Below are positions 41,916-50,313 of a stretch of DNA of 64,000 nt, piece after piece. Both the position numbers and the translations under genes were made by a program. How positions within the stretch are numbered: the stretch's first letter is position 1; each line of letters starts with the position of its first letter. The notes below the pieces were generated by a model that ran no database searches, had not been told where the DNA came from, and saw nothing but the letters and a program-made list of their open reading frames with translations. Source of the DNA: Trebonia sp963734665 (GTDB lineage: Bacteria; Actinomycetota; Actinomycetes; Streptosporangiales; Streptosporangiaceae); the NCBI GenBank assembly GCA_963734665.1, contig CAVTIR010000010.1, positions 310,001 through 374,000 of the forward strand. Reading direction: 5' to 3'.

Positions 41916-43706
41916 ATGGCATCCACAGTTGCCGACTACCTGCTTGAGCGGTTGCGCGCCTGGGACGTGCAGCACGTGTTCGCCTACCCGGGCGACGGAA
42001 TCAACGGCATCCTGGCAGCCTGGGGCCGGGCTGACAACAAACCTCAGTTCGTCCAGGCGCGGCACGAGGAGATGGCCGCCTTCGAGGCGGTCGGGTACGC
42101 GAAGTTCACCGGGCGCTTCGGCGTGTGCATGGCCACGTCGGGCCCGGGAGCCATCCACCTGCTCAACGGCCTTTATGACGCCAAGCTCGACCACGTCCCC
42201 GTGGTCGCGATCGTCGGGCAGACCAGCCGGAGCGCGATGGGCGGCTCCTACCAGCAAGAAGTCGACCTGCTCGCGTTGTTCAAGGACGTGGCCAGCGATT
42301 ACGTGCAGATGGTCACGGTTCCCGAGCAGCTGCCCAACGTGCTGGACCGGGCGATTCGGGTCGCGCTCGCCGAGCGTGCGCCCACCGCCATCATCATCCC
42401 CTCCGACGTTCAGGAACTCGCCTACTCCGCGCCGACCCACGAGTTCAAGATGGTCCCGTCGTCCCTCGGCGTCGACTGGTCGACCACCTCGGCTGACGAC
42501 CAGGGGATCGCCAAGGCAGCAGAGATCCTCAACGCCGGCAGCAAGGTGGCCATCCTCGCCGGCCATGGCGCGCGCGGCGCCCGTGCCGAACTCGAGCAGG
42601 TCGCCGAGCTGCTGGGCGCCGGAGTCGCCAAGCCCCTGCTCGGCAAGGACGTGCTCTCCGACGAGCTGCCGTACGTGACCGGATCAATCGGTCTGCTCGG
42701 CACCAGGCCGAGCTACGAGATGATGATGAACTGCGACACGCTGCTCACCGTCGGCTCCAGCTTCCCGTACACGCAGTTCCTGCCGGCCTTTGACCAGGCC
42801 CGGGGCGTGCAGATCGACATCGACGGCAAGTTCATCGGCATGCGCTACCCGTACGAGCTGAACCTCATCGGGGACTCCGCCGCCACTTTGCGCGCCCTGA
42901 TCCCGCACCTGCGGCGCAAGGAGGACCGCTCCTGGCGGGAGGGCATCGAAGACAACGTGGCCAAGTGGTGGCGGTCGATGGACGCGGAGGCCGACGTAGA
43001 GGCGGACCCGATCAACCCGATGCTGGTCTTCCGTGAGCTGTCCTCCCGGCTGCCGCTGGACGCCATCGTCACCGCGGACTCCGGTTCCTCGGCGAACTGG
43101 TACGCCCGTCAGCTGAAGTTCCGCGGTGACATGCGCGGCTCGCTGTCTGGCAACCTGGCCACCATGGGCCCCGGCGTCCCGTACGGGATCGGCGCGAAGT
43201 TCGGTCACCCCGGCCGGCCGGTCATCGTCTTCGCCGGGGACGGGGCCATGCAGATGAACGGCCTCGCCGAGCTGATCACGGTCAAGCACTACTGGGAGCA
43301 GTGGGCCGATTCACGGCTGATCATCGCGGTGCTGCACAACAACGACCTCAACCAGGTCACCTGGGAGATGCGGGCGATGGAAGGGGCACCGAAGTTCGAG
43401 GAGTCCCAGCGGCTCCCCGACGTCTCGTACGAAGGATTCGCCCGCAGCCTTGGCCTGAACGGCGTCGCGGTCGACAAGCCGGAGCAGGTCGGCGCGGCCT
43501 GGGACCAGGCCCTCGCCGCCGACCGCCCGACGGTGCTCGACTTCAGGACCGACCCCGACGTCCCGCCCATCCCGCCCCACGCCACCTTCGAGCAGGCGAA
43601 GGATGCCGCCAAGGCACTGCTGAAGGGTGATGCGAACCGCTGGGGCGTCCTCAGGGAAGGCCTCATGGCTAAGGCCAGGGAAGTCATGCCGGGCAAGAAC
43701 AGCTAA
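41916..43706 (+). CDS. Thiamine-pyrophosphate enzyme (pyruvate oxidase/acetolactate synthase-like)
   Basis: 596 aa, ATG 41916 with GAGAGGAA upstream. The activating Glu is in RHEEMAAFEAVGYAK; the TPP/Mg motif is FAGDGAMQMNGLAELI with the downstream NN in LHNNDLNQVTWE. Domain order is PYR, central FAD/nucleotide-type and PP. It resembles PoxB-like decarboxylases more than biosynthetic IlvB, and no ilvN is nearby. It follows the GMC oxidoreductase by 30 nt, so it may act on its keto product. Confidence 0.83.
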   Translation: MASTVADYLLERLRAWDVQHVFAYPGDGINGILAAWGRADNKPQFVQARHEEMAAFEAVGYAKFTGRFGVCMATSGPGAIHLLNGLYDAKLDHVPVVAIVGQTSRSAMGGSYQQEVDLLALFKDVASDYVQMVTVPEQLPNVLDRAIRVALAERAPTAIIIPSDVQELAYSAPTHEFKMVPSSLGVDWSTTSADDQGIAKAAEILNAGSKVAILAGHGARGARAELEQVAELLGAGVAKPLLGKDVLSDELPYVTGSIGLLGTRPSYEMMMNCDTLLTVGSSFPYTQFLPAFDQARGVQIDIDGKFIGMRYPYELNLIGDSAATLRALIPHLRRKEDRSWREGIEDNVAKWWRSMDAEADVEADPINPMLVFRELSSRLPLDAIVTADSGSSANWYARQLKFRGDMRGSLSGNLATMGPGVPYGIGAKFGHPGRPVIVFAGDGAMQMNGLAELITVKHYWEQWADSRLIIAVLHNNDLNQVTWEMRAMEGAPKFEESQRLPDVSYEGFARSLGLNGVAVDKPEQVGAAWDQALAADRPTVLDFRTDPDVPPIPPHATFEQAKDAAKALLKGDANRWGVLREGLMAKAREVMPGKNS

Positions 43707-43710
43707 CACG

Positions 43711-44133
43711 TTGGAACGACTTCGGGCTGAGCTGAGACGCCGGCCAAGGCGCGGGACCGGTCAGTCTGCCAGACCGGTCCCGCGGCTGGTTATCCCGCTG
43801 GCTCGCGCCGGATACGGCGCGGCCTTGCTATGCGCGCCCGGGCCGATGATCCGCGTGTGCACAGGGCGGTCACCGAGCAGGCGCGCGCGCCGAGTGGCCC
43901 GAGTGCTCGGCATACGGCACTTGGCCCAGGCCGTCATCACGGCCTGGGCGCCGGGGCCTGAGATGGTCGCCGTCGGCTCGGTTATCGACCTATGCCACGC
44001 CGCATCGATGGTCGGATTTGCCGCCGCCAGCCAGTCGCTGCGTCGCGCCGAGCTCGCGGACGCGCTTGTCGCTGCCGCACTGGCCGTCGCGGAGCCGGCC
44101 GGTGCGGGGCTGTCCCCTGCTAACGAAGGCTGA
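43711..44133 (+). CDS. Small membrane protein, start uncertain
   Basis: Open from TTG 43711 (140 aa). The convincing part begins at LVIPLARAGYGAALLCAPG (~43787) and has three hydrophobic segments (ARVLGIRHLAQAVITAW; MVAVGSVIDLCHAASMVGFAAA; ALVAAALAVAEPAGAG). A strong hairpin at 43751-43783 lies in the first part, so the true start may be downstream on a non-ATG codon. The function is unknown. Confidence 0.5.
   Translation: MERLRAELRRRPRRGTGQSARPVPRLVIPLARAGYGAALLCAPGPMIRVCTGRSPSRRARRVARVLGIRHLAQAVITAWAPGPEMVAVGSVIDLCHAASMVGFAAASQSLRRAELADALVAAALAVAEPAGAGLSPANEG
43751..43783. terminator. Hairpin after the TPP-enzyme gene
   Basis: Perfect 12-bp arms GCGGGACCGGTC and GACCGGTCCCGC with a 9-nt loop, 45 nt after the stop at 43706. 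There is no U-tract, but strong GC hairpins commonly end actinobacterial transcripts. Confidence 0.6.
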
Positions 44134-44152
44134 AGGAAAATGACGGCGCGGC

Positions 44153-45289
44153 TCAGGCCACGCGGAACGCAGCGGCGTCGGACTCCTTGAGCGCGAGCCC
44201 GAGCCCCGGCCGCGCGGGGTCGGGGCGCAGGGCGCCGCCGCTCGGGTCGAGCGCGCCGTCGAACAGCATGGACTCGATCCGAACGTGGTCGTGGAAGTAC
44301 TCAAGGTGGCGCAGGTTCGGGACTGCGGCGGCGACGTGGGCGTGCAGGTTCGGCGCGCAGTGGCCGGAGACCTGAAGGCCGCGGGCGGCCGCCACGGCGG
44401 CGGCCCGCTGCCATTCGGTGATGCCGCCGCAGCGAGTGACGTCGGCCTGGAGGCAGTCGACCGCCTGAGCATCGACCATGCGGGCGAAGTAGACAAGGTC
44501 GTAGCCGTACTCGCCGGCTGTGACGTCGGGGGTCACCTGGTCGCGAACCTCACGCAGCCCGCCCAGGTCGTCGGAGCTCACCGGCTCCTCGAACCAGGTC
44601 ACGTTCTCGTCCGCCATGGCGCGGGCCATCCGCACCGCCTGCTTGCGGGTGTAGCCGCCGTTGGCGTCCACGTACAGCTCGGCCTCAGGGCCGATCACCC
44701 GCCTGGCGAACGCGATCCTCGCCAGGTCCCTGGCGGGCTCGGTGCCCCAGGACTCGCCGATCTTGATCTTGACGCGGGGGATGCCCAGCTCACCGGTCCA
44801 GCGTTCAAGCTGGGCGCGTGCGGCGCGCTCATCGTAGGTGGTGAAACCGCCGCTGCCGTAGACGGGGACCTCGTCGCGGGTCGCCCCGAGCAGCCGGCTG
44901 ACCGGGAGGCCGAGCAGGGTCGCCTTGAGGTCCCACAGCGCCGTGTCGACCGCGGATATCGCGTAGGACACGAGGCCGGGCCTGCCGATGTTGCGGACCG
45001 CGCGGACCATCGCCTGCCAGGCCGCGCCGGTATCGAGGACGCTGTGGCCGGTGATCGCGGCGGCGAGCTCCCGTTCGATCAGCGGCTTGCATGCGCTCGC
45101 CGCGTAGGTGTACCCGAGCCCGGTTCGCCCGCCGCCGCTGACGTGCGCGACGACCAGGGTGGTCGCCGACCAGGCAAGGGTGCCGTCCGCCTCAGGCTGA
45201 TCGGTAGGGATCTCGTAGACCGCCGCAGTGACACCCTCTACGGTCGGGAAGTCCTGGCTGGTTACCGATGCCGCCGCCTGGACCGTCAC
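44153..45289 (-). CDS. Enolase-superfamily protein (mandelate racemase/muconate-lactonising type)
   Basis: 378 aa, ATG 45289. Barrel motifs: RVKIKIGE (catalytic Lys), LYVDANGGYTRKQA (metal Asp), WFEEPVSSDDL (Glu), VTAGEYG (third ligand region) and SGHCAPNLHAHVA (His region). It abstracts an alpha-proton of a carboxylate, as a sugar-acid dehydratase or racemase. It overlaps the SDR gene stop by 4 nt, so the two act together, perhaps on a sugar acid. Confidence 0.82.
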   Translation of the reverse strand: MTVQAAASVTSQDFPTVEGVTAAVYEIPTDQPEADGTLAWSATTLVVAHVSGGGRTGLGYTYAASACKPLIERELAAAITGHSVLDTGAAWQAMVRAVRNIGRPGLVSYAISAVDTALWDLKATLLGLPVSRLLGATRDEVPVYGSGGFTTYDERAARAQLERWTGELGIPRVKIKIGESWGTEPARDLARIAFARRVIGPEAELYVDANGGYTRKQAVRMARAMADENVTWFEEPVSSDDLGGLREVRDQVTPDVTAGEYGYDLVYFARMVDAQAVDCLQADVTRCGGITEWQRAAAVAAARGLQVSGHCAPNLHAHVAAAVPNLRHLEYFHDHVRIESMLFDGALDPSGGALRPDPARPGLGLALKESDAAAFRVA

Positions 45290-46425
45290 GATGCGGAGCT
45301 CTCGTCATCGGCTGCTGAGCTTTGGCTGCCGGACGCTGAGCTTTGGCCATCGGCCTGTTCGGTGTCTCCGTCTTCCGAACGGACAGGCTCTCCGATGGTA
45401 TGCGGTGCCGTTCCGCCGGGAGACGGCCGTCGGGAACTCGCGGCGTTCCTGAGGGTGCCGAGGGCCCGGACGGCGACGGCCGCCGCCTGCTCGGCGCGTT
45501 CGGTGACGGAGAGCTGGGCGCTGCGCGCATGTGAGCTGCCGTCAAAGTCACCGTGCGCGCCCTGGTCGCTGCCTGGCGGCCGGTCGACAGGCTGCCACAG
45601 GTTGTTCGGCTGCCCCGGGTCGGCCCGCTCCTTCGTTTGCTGTGAGTCGTAGCCGGTGCGGGCGAGGTACCGGTCGAGCACCGGGGCGGCGAACTTCTGC
45701 GCCATGATCGTCCCCACGGTGGACGCGCCGACCCAGTGCTCCTTGCGCTCCGGATGGTCGGCGGCGAAGACGACTCCCTGGGCGGCGAGCTCCGGCTCGT
45801 AGATCGGCGGGACCGGCTGCGGGCGGCGGGGCAGCCGGGACAGAACCCACGAGAACTGAGGCGTGTTGACGGCCGGCATCTGCACGATGGTGATCCGCAC
45901 GTGGCTCCCGTCGTGCAGGAGCTCGCAGCGGACCGACTCGGTGAATCCGTTGATGGCGTGCTTGGCACCGCAGTACGCGGACTGAAGCGGGATCGCCCGG
46001 TAACCGAGCGCGGAGCCGACCTGAACGATCGTGCCATGGTCGCGGGGCCGCATGCGCGCGAGCGCCACCATCGTGCCATGCACGTACCCCAGGTAGCTCA
46101 CCTCGGTGACCCGGCGGAACTCCTCGGGCTTAATCTCCGTGAAGGGCGCGAACACCGAGGTGAACGCGACGTTCACCCAGACGTCGATCGGGCCGAGCTG
46201 GCTTTCCGCCTGCTCAGCGGCTCGCTCCACGGCGTCGAAGTCCGCCACGTCGGTGGGGATGGCGAGGGGGGTGCCGCCCGCCTTCTGCACCGCGCTTGCC
46301 GCCCCGCGCAGGCCGTCCTCGCCGCGCGCGATCAGCACCACGTTCGCGCCGCGACGCCCGAAGAGTTCCGCCACGGCCCGGCCGATTCCCGCGCTCGCGC
46401 CAGTGATCACTACTGTCTCGGTCAC
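45286..46425 (-). CDS. SDR-family oxidoreductase with extended Ser-rich tail
   Basis: 379 aa from GTG 46425 (AGGAAGGCAG upstream). N-terminal cofactor motif VVITGASAGIGRAVAELFG; catalytic Ser/Tyr/Lys in VGSALGYRAIPLQSAYCGAKHAI. The first ~260 residues match the SDR-plus family that carries a C-terminal extension. The last ~90 residues are low-complexity and end in a short 7-residue repeat (QSSASGS, QSSAADD; 21-bp DNA repeat at 45314/45335). Substrate unknown. Confidence 0.82.
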   Translation of the reverse strand: MTETVVITGASAGIGRAVAELFGRRGANVVLIARGEDGLRGAASAVQKAGGTPLAIPTDVADFDAVERAAEQAESQLGPIDVWVNVAFTSVFAPFTEIKPEEFRRVTEVSYLGYVHGTMVALARMRPRDHGTIVQVGSALGYRAIPLQSAYCGAKHAINGFTESVRCELLHDGSHVRITIVQMPAVNTPQFSWVLSRLPRRPQPVPPIYEPELAAQGVVFAADHPERKEHWVGASTVGTIMAQKFAAPVLDRYLARTGYDSQQTKERADPGQPNNLWQPVDRPPGSDQGAHGDFDGSSHARSAQLSVTERAEQAAAVAVRALGTLRNAASSRRPSPGGTAPHTIGEPVRSEDGDTEQADGQSSASGSQSSAADDESSAS

Positions 46426-46587
46426 GTGCCTGCCTTCCTGCTTCGTCCCCGGGTAACGTCCCCGCTCCTACTTCCTGGCATGGGCGGGTCCAAACGAGGA
46501 AGTAACGACGTCACTAAGTTGTCTCGCGGGGATCGGCCCCCTTACCTCCCCGGGTCATGCTCGATGAGAAAGGCGAAGATATCGGCC

Positions 46588-48387
46588 ATGGATACGGGTA
46601 ACGAGGCACACAGCCGAGCGGGCGACACGGCAGTGCCACGCGTCCTGCGCGAATACGCGCTGGTCGCGGACGGCGAGCGCGGCGCAGTCATCAGCCCGGA
46701 CGGCTCCGTCGTCTGGCTGTGCGTCCCGCGCTGGGACAGCCCGGCCGCCTTCAGCGGGCTGCTCGGTGGTCCCGGCATGTATACGATCACCCCGGCCGAT
46801 CCATGGCACGTGTGGGGCGGCTATTACGAGAACGGCAGCCTGATCTGGCGCAGCCGGTGGGTCGGCGACAGCAAGATTGAATGCCGGGAAGCGCTCGCCA
46901 TGCCCGCCGACCCGTACCGCGCGGTGCTGCTGCGCCGGGTCGAGGCGCTCGACGGGGCGGCGAAGGTCACCGTCGCCCTCGACATCCGGGCCAAGTACGG
47001 GCACGGCCGGATGACGAGCGTGCAGCGGCACGGTGAGACGTGGACCGGCCGCAGCGGCGGTACCTGGTTCCGCTGGTCGGGCGCGGGCAAGGCGCGGTTC
47101 TCCGGCGGCCGGCTCACGATGAGGATCGCGCTGGCGGAAGGGGCGAAGCACGATCTCGTTCTGGAAATCTCTGATCGTCAATTTAGTGATGAGCCACCCG
47201 ATGCCGGGCGGACCTGGGCGGCGACGCAGGAGGCCTGGTCGGGTGTCGCCCCGGACTGCGAGGACCTGATCGCGGCCTCAGACGCGCGGCACGCCTACGC
47301 GGTGCTGCGCGGGCTGACCTCGGCGAGCGGCGCCATGGCGGCGGCGACCACCACGTCGATGCCCGAGCGCCTGGAGGGCGGGCGCAACTACGACTACCGC
47401 TACGCGTGGATCAGGGACCAGTGCTACGCGGGCCTCGCCGTCGCGGCGCATGGCCCGCACCCGCTGCTCGCGGGCTCCGTCCGTTTCGTCGCCGAGCGGC
47501 TGCTCGAGGACGGACCTGATCTGATGCCCGCCTACACGGTGGCCGGCGAGGCCGTAGGTGACGAGAAACCGCTGCGGCTGCGCGGCTTCCCCGGCGGTTC
47601 CGCGCGGGCCGGCAACTGGGTACGCGGCCAGTTCCAACTCGACGCGGTGGGCGAGACGCTGTCGCTGTTCGCCGCGGCCGCGCGCCACGAAATGCTGACC
47701 ACTGATGACTGGCGCGCGGCGACGGTCGCCGCCGACGTGATCGGGAAGCGGTGGCAGGAACCGGACGCCGGCATCTGGGAACTCGACGACAACCGCTGGA
47801 CGCACTCCCGGCTCGCGTGCGTGTCAGGGCTGCGCGCGATCGCGGCCGCGGCGGCCGCCGGGCCGCCTGGCGGCCGCGGGCACCGCGAGGCGGCACGGTG
47901 GAGCGGCCTGGCCGACGCCATCGCGGCAAGCCTCAGCGACGCCGTGCACCCCAGCGGCCGGTGGCAGCGGGCACCGGACGACGAGCGGGTGGACGCGGCC
48001 CTGCTGCTTCCCATGGTCAGGGGCGGGTTCCCGCCCGACGATCCGAGGAGCCTGGCGACCGTCGAGGCAGTGCGGCGGGAACTGGCGGCTGACGGGTTCG
48101 TGTACCGGTTCAGGCATGATGACCGGCCGATACACAAGGCAGAGGGTGCGTTCCTGCTCTGCGGGTTCTGGATGGCCCTAGTCGAACACGCGTGCGGTAA
48201 CCCGGTCGCCGCGGCCCACTGGTTCGAGCGGAACCGGAGCGCCTGCGGGCCTGCCGCTTTGTACACCGAAGAGTACGACGTGCACCAGCGGCAGCTCCGT
48301 GGCAACCTGCCACAGGCGTTCGTGCACGCCGGCATGCTTGAGTGCGCGGTGACGCTGTCTCGCGACGTCAGTCTCGGGAGCGCCTGA
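46588..48387 (+). CDS. Glycoside hydrolase family 15 (glucoamylase/trehalase-like)
   Basis: 599 aa from ATG 46588; an in-frame ATG at 46564 is possible. N-terminal beta-sandwich, then an (alpha/alpha)6 barrel. GH15 signatures: LVADGERGAVISPDGSVVWL at the start, GGRNYDYRYAWIRDQC, and HKAEGAFLLCGFWM with a catalytic Glu; EPDAGIWEL holds the other. There is no signal peptide, so it acts in the cytosol on glucan or trehalose. It is divergent from the SDR gene; an 8-bp inverted repeat (TACTTCCT/AGGAAGTA, 46469-46504) lies in the shared promoter region. Confidence 0.85.
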   Translation: MDTGNEAHSRAGDTAVPRVLREYALVADGERGAVISPDGSVVWLCVPRWDSPAAFSGLLGGPGMYTITPADPWHVWGGYYENGSLIWRSRWVGDSKIECREALAMPADPYRAVLLRRVEALDGAAKVTVALDIRAKYGHGRMTSVQRHGETWTGRSGGTWFRWSGAGKARFSGGRLTMRIALAEGAKHDLVLEISDRQFSDEPPDAGRTWAATQEAWSGVAPDCEDLIAASDARHAYAVLRGLTSASGAMAAATTTSMPERLEGGRNYDYRYAWIRDQCYAGLAVAAHGPHPLLAGSVRFVAERLLEDGPDLMPAYTVAGEAVGDEKPLRLRGFPGGSARAGNWVRGQFQLDAVGETLSLFAAAARHEMLTTDDWRAATVAADVIGKRWQEPDAGIWELDDNRWTHSRLACVSGLRAIAAAAAAGPPGGRGHREAARWSGLADAIAASLSDAVHPSGRWQRAPDDERVDAALLLPMVRGGFPPDDPRSLATVEAVRRELAADGFVYRFRHDDRPIHKAEGAFLLCGFWMALVEHACGNPVAAAHWFERNRSACGPAALYTEEYDVHQRQLRGNLPQAFVHAGMLECAVTLSRDVSLGSA

Positions 48388-48653
48388 GCCACGAAGCCGC
48401 GGGTGCCAGGGGCTCTGATAACGCTGGCGAGCTCATCGGAGGACTTTGCGGGCCCGGCTGCCCGGTGAGCGATGAGAGTCGCCGGACCTGACTGTCCCGC
48501 ATACCGCAGGAGGGTCCTGGCAGGCCTGCGCGTTCATGACGCGCGGGTAGATGCCTCGGCCGACAGCCCGACGGACTCGGTCAGACTCCAGCCCGCTGTG
48601 AGAAGCAGCCCGCAGCGGGGGCTTCCAGGTCCTCGGCCCTGCGGGCGCTGCTA

Positions 48654-48688
48654 GCGCCCAGCACGCAGGGTCCCTGCGTGCTGGGCGC
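48654..48688. terminator. Long perfect inverted repeat, likely terminator
   Basis: 17-bp arms GCGCCCAGCACGCAGGG and CCCTGCGTGCTGGGCGC around one base. It lies 18 nt past the stop of the minus-strand small membrane protein. A shorter repeat GGGCGC/GCGCCC (48643-48659) overlaps its left side. There is no U-run. Confidence 0.6.
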
Positions 48689-48705
48689 CGTGCCTGGTAC
48701 CACGC

Positions 48706-48861
48706 TCAGAAGTAGTGCCGGCGGCCGCCGACCGCGTGGCCGGCCATCCCGAGCAGGGCCAGGATCGCGCCGGCCACTACGACGACGATGCCGATCGTCC
48801 AGACGATCGCGATTTTTGCGATGAACCCGATAATGAGAAGAATCACGCCGAGAATGATCAA
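48706..48861 (-). CDS. DUF6131-like small membrane protein
   Basis: 51 aa from TTG 48861 (AGGAG 7 nt upstream). Two hydrophobic segments (GVILLIIGFIAKIAIVW and IGIVVVVAGAILALLGMAG) and the ending GGRRHYF match the small actinobacterial family whose members end GGRRHWY. Function unknown; probably envelope-associated. Confidence 0.65.
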   Translation of the reverse strand: MIILGVILLIIGFIAKIAIVWTIGIVVVVAGAILALLGMAGHAVGGRRHYF

Positions 48862-49352
48862 GGAGAGCTCCTGACAGCTGAGAATGCGGATGGCTGGTAC
48901 TAGCTGCCCTCCGGACGAACCTCAAACATTTCCGGATACCATCTCGCCAGTTTTCCCCGGGTTTTCGGGGGCGGGGGCAGCGCATAAAAACTCCGGACTC
49001 GCCGTGCAGCCAGAGTTTCTGGTGCAACAATTTCAACTCACTCCGCGATGACTGCCGCGTACAGGATCGCCTAGCCGCCAAAAAAATCTCCGCCGGCCAA
49101 GCGCGTCGCATAGCTACGCGAGCGGATTCTCGCCCGGGCCTACCATAGGTGCTTAGGTCGGTTAGTGAGTTGTTGGGCCAAGTCCCCACCTGGCTGCTGC
49201 GGTCAGGGAAGGCGCGCCCTTATGGCAGGCGTGACACTGCATACCAGCGCCTGCGGCGGGCATGCTGTCGTCGCGTATCTGGCCGGGTGAAGTACGGTGC
49301 CGGTCTGCCATCCTCTGCTTCCCGCAGTGCCCGTCTCATGTCGGGCCGTGGT
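48862..49352. other. Noncoding gap of ~490 bp
   Basis: No convincing gene on either strand. It has AT-rich runs (AAAAAACTCCGG near 48985, AAAAAAATC near 49080) and a short repeat CTTAGGTCGGTTAGTGAG near 49151. It probably includes the promoter of the DUF6131-like gene and the 3' end of the RsbW-like transcript. Confidence 0.4.
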
Positions 49353-49820
49353 TCAGCGGCTGGTGCCGTCGCCGGGGGTGCCCGGCCTCCGGGCCTGCCG
49401 AGGGGGCGCGGCTGCGGCGGGCAGGGTGAACTCGGCTGTGATCAGCGACCCGTGCGGCCCGGAGGTGAAGCGGAGGTGGTCGGCGGCTTTGTGGGCGATC
49501 CAGAGGCCGTGGCCGTGCTCGACCGGCCACGGCGCCGTGCCCGGAGCGCCAGGGGCCTGACCGCCGGTGCCGGCCGGGGCGCGGCCGTTGCGGCTGGCTG
49601 GGCCGGGGTCGCTGATCTCGCACCGCAGGGTACTGGCGGTGACGTGTATCCGGAGCCGCCCGTGTCCCGGGCCGTGACGGACGGCGTTGGCGGCTAGCTC
49701 GTGGACGGCGAGCATAACGTCGATGGCCCGGTCCTCGGGCATGCCGCAGGCGGTCGCGCAGCCCAGTACCGCCTCGCGCAGCCCTGCCAGTGCGTCTGTG
49801 CCGAACTCCCGGTCGAGCAT
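49353..49820 (-). CDS. RsbW/anti-sigma-type ATP-binding protein
   Basis: 155 aa, ATG 49820. GHKL fold: N-box AVHELAANAVRHG, DPGP as G1, HGHGLWIAHKAADHL as G2. It is a serine kinase of the RsbW/SpoIIAB kind that binds a sigma factor or phosphorylates STAS proteins. The STAS gene 157 nt upstream is the likely substrate. A flexible Pro/Ala/Gly insert lies between G1 and G2. Confidence 0.82.
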   Translation of the reverse strand: MLDREFGTDALAGLREAVLGCATACGMPEDRAIDVMLAVHELAANAVRHGPGHGRLRIHVTASTLRCEISDPGPASRNGRAPAGTGGQAPGAPGTAPWPVEHGHGLWIAHKAADHLRFTSGPHGSLITAEFTLPAAAAPPRQARRPGTPGDGTSR

Positions 49821-49977
49821 CCTCGCCTCCGCATCACTGCCTGGCGTGGATGGATGGGATCAACCGGTAAGCACACCTGCGCCATCCGACAGCTACCTGG
49901 GGGCACACTACCCGGGGTCGGCCAGGGCAACCCATCTGGTGGGTGTCGACAATCTGGCGGTCCCGCCGGCTGCCGGT

Positions 49978-50313
49978 TCATGTCCCGGCGGCTTCGGCCT
50001 GGTCCCGGATGTTGAGGAACTGGTCCACGCCGAGCAGGCTCAGTACCCTGGCGACGGCCGGCTGCGGGCGGGTCAGCTCCAGGGTGCCGCCCCGCCGTGC
50101 GATCGCGCGGTGCGCGCGGATGAGCTCCCTGATCGCCGCCGAGTCAGCGAACCGCAGCCCGGACAGGTCGACGGTCAGTCGGGCCGTCACGCCGTCGAGT
50201 TGGGCGGCCAGCAGTTGGTTCAGTTCCGCGGCGGTGGTGAGATCGGCCTCCCCGGCCAGCGCGATCACCGGGCCGGACGGCCCGGCGGTGACGGCCGCCT
50301 GCAGCATGCTCAT
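49978..50313 (-). CDS. STAS-domain anti-anti-sigma factor
   Basis: 111 aa from ATG 50313; its A is the last base of the hybrid kinase stop (TAATG). The fold is VIALAGEADLTTAAELNQLL, LTVDLSGLRFADSAAIRELI. The Ser after the conserved Asp (ADSAA) is the expected phosphorylation site for the RsbW-like kinase downstream. It should release a sigma factor when dephosphorylated. Confidence 0.85.
   Translation of the reverse strand: MSMLQAAVTAGPSGPVIALAGEADLTTAAELNQLLAAQLDGVTARLTVDLSGLRFADSAAIRELIRAHRAIARRGGTLELTRPQPAVARVLSLLGVDQFLNIRDQAEAAGT

Noticed and set aside
45736..46587. Long open extension in front of the GH15 gene
   Set aside because: It runs antisense through the SDR gene and has Arg/His/Asp-rich antisense composition; the GH15 family starts at about 46588.
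48985..49110. AT-rich runs as a possible origin or attachment site
   Set aside because: No iterated boxes, tRNA or integrase nearby; nothing beyond local base composition.
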